Shown here: positions 63,879-64,000 of the stretch, piece after piece
Position numbering within the stretch: position 1 is the stretch's first letter
How the letters are laid out: every line of letters starts with the position of its first letter
Assembly (NCBI RefSeq): GCF_002980575.1
Contig: NZ_PVBS01000002.1
Span: 992,001 to 1,056,000, forward strand
Length of the DNA stretch: 64,000 nucleotides
Direction of reading: 5' to 3'
From: Sphingobacterium gobiense
GTDB lineage: Bacteria > Bacteroidota > Bacteroidia > Sphingobacteriales > Sphingobacteriaceae
The notes under the pieces: generated by a model
Databases searched by the model: none
What the model saw: only the letters and a program-made list of their open reading frames with translations
What the model was told of the DNA's origin: nothing
Position numbers and translations under genes: made by a program

Positions 63879-64000
63879 ACTATTTCTTAGTAAAATCCGA
63901 ACCGTTTAAATATAGCTGGGAACAATTCAATAAAGACGGAGAAACATTTTGGGATGGGGTGCGTAACTATCAAGCGCGAAACAATCTCAAAGCAATGAAG
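63875..64000 (+). CDS. EVE-domain protein, N-terminal part (cut by window end)
   Basis: The frame from the ATG at 63875 runs open to the window edge: MNYFLVKSEPFKYSWEQF, then WDGVRNYQARNNLKAMK. This is the start of the EVE/PUA-like family, which binds modified bases in RNA or DNA. Only 42 residues are visible. It overlaps gldC by 4 bp. Confidence 0.88.
   Translation, partial: MNYFLVKSEPFKYSWEQFNKDGETFWDGVRNYQARNNLKAMK

Overview
The window reads as chromosomal DNA of a Bacteroidota bacterium, most likely of the Sphingobacteriaceae (Pedobacter/Sphingobacterium/Olivibacter type). Reasons: a SusC/SusD pair, GLPGLI and S46 peptidase families, GldC, a Bacteroidota-type histone H1-like protein, an OstA-like protein, bacteroidete promoters (TAnnTTTG at -7) and almost no Shine-Dalgarno sequences. 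No rRNA, tRNA, CRISPR array, phage or transposase gene was recognised. 

Layout. 1-14.5 kb is a glycan-utilisation locus: a FucP/GluP-type sugar permease, a two-component system (histidine kinase and OmpR-type regulator), a SusC/SusD pair on the other strand, and a divergent operon with a secreted BSP-family metallopeptidase and two secreted GH92 alpha-mannosidases. Paired GTTAAC-like boxes spaced exactly 11 bp occur before the permease, before the regulator and (twice) before the peptidase/mannosidase operon, which suggests that the two-component system controls the locus. The likely substrate is mannose-rich glycoprotein glycan. 

14.5-33 kb is mostly housekeeping: mtgA, mutS, trmN6, a phosphodiesterase, a MerR regulator, a deoxyhypusine-synthase homologue, rdgB, an OstA-like protein, tilS, recF, a DciA-like gene, a Sua5-family gene and asnS. 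Two unusual kinds of non-coding DNA are embedded here: three copies of a 123-bp palindromic repeat inside larger composite elements, and a 24-unit, perfectly phased 21-bp tandem array between rdgB and the OstA-like gene. 

33-47.8 kb holds sucC, a LolD-like ATPase with two odd companions (one a HAD protein lacking its nucleophile), a LacI regulator, two dihydrolipoamide dehydrogenases, a thioesterase, an azurin-like lipoprotein, floA, a KdsC-like phosphatase, maf, and a metal locus (a TonB receptor with a fused HMA domain plus a small Cys/His-rich protein). 

47.8-51.6 kb is a trpDFBA operon preceded by a complete ribosome-mediated attenuator, with a leader peptide containing Trp-Trp-Trp; trpE, trpG and trpC are absent. 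51.6-64 kb contains small conserved genes, an ABC ATPase, a PlsC-like acyltransferase, an M20 dipeptidase, an outer-membrane receptor with a GLPGLI protein, a 59-residue histone H1-like gene, an S46 dipeptidyl-peptidase, a DEAD-box helicase, gldC and the start of an EVE-domain gene. Several genes start 3-4 nt after a -7 element, which implies leaderless mRNAs.
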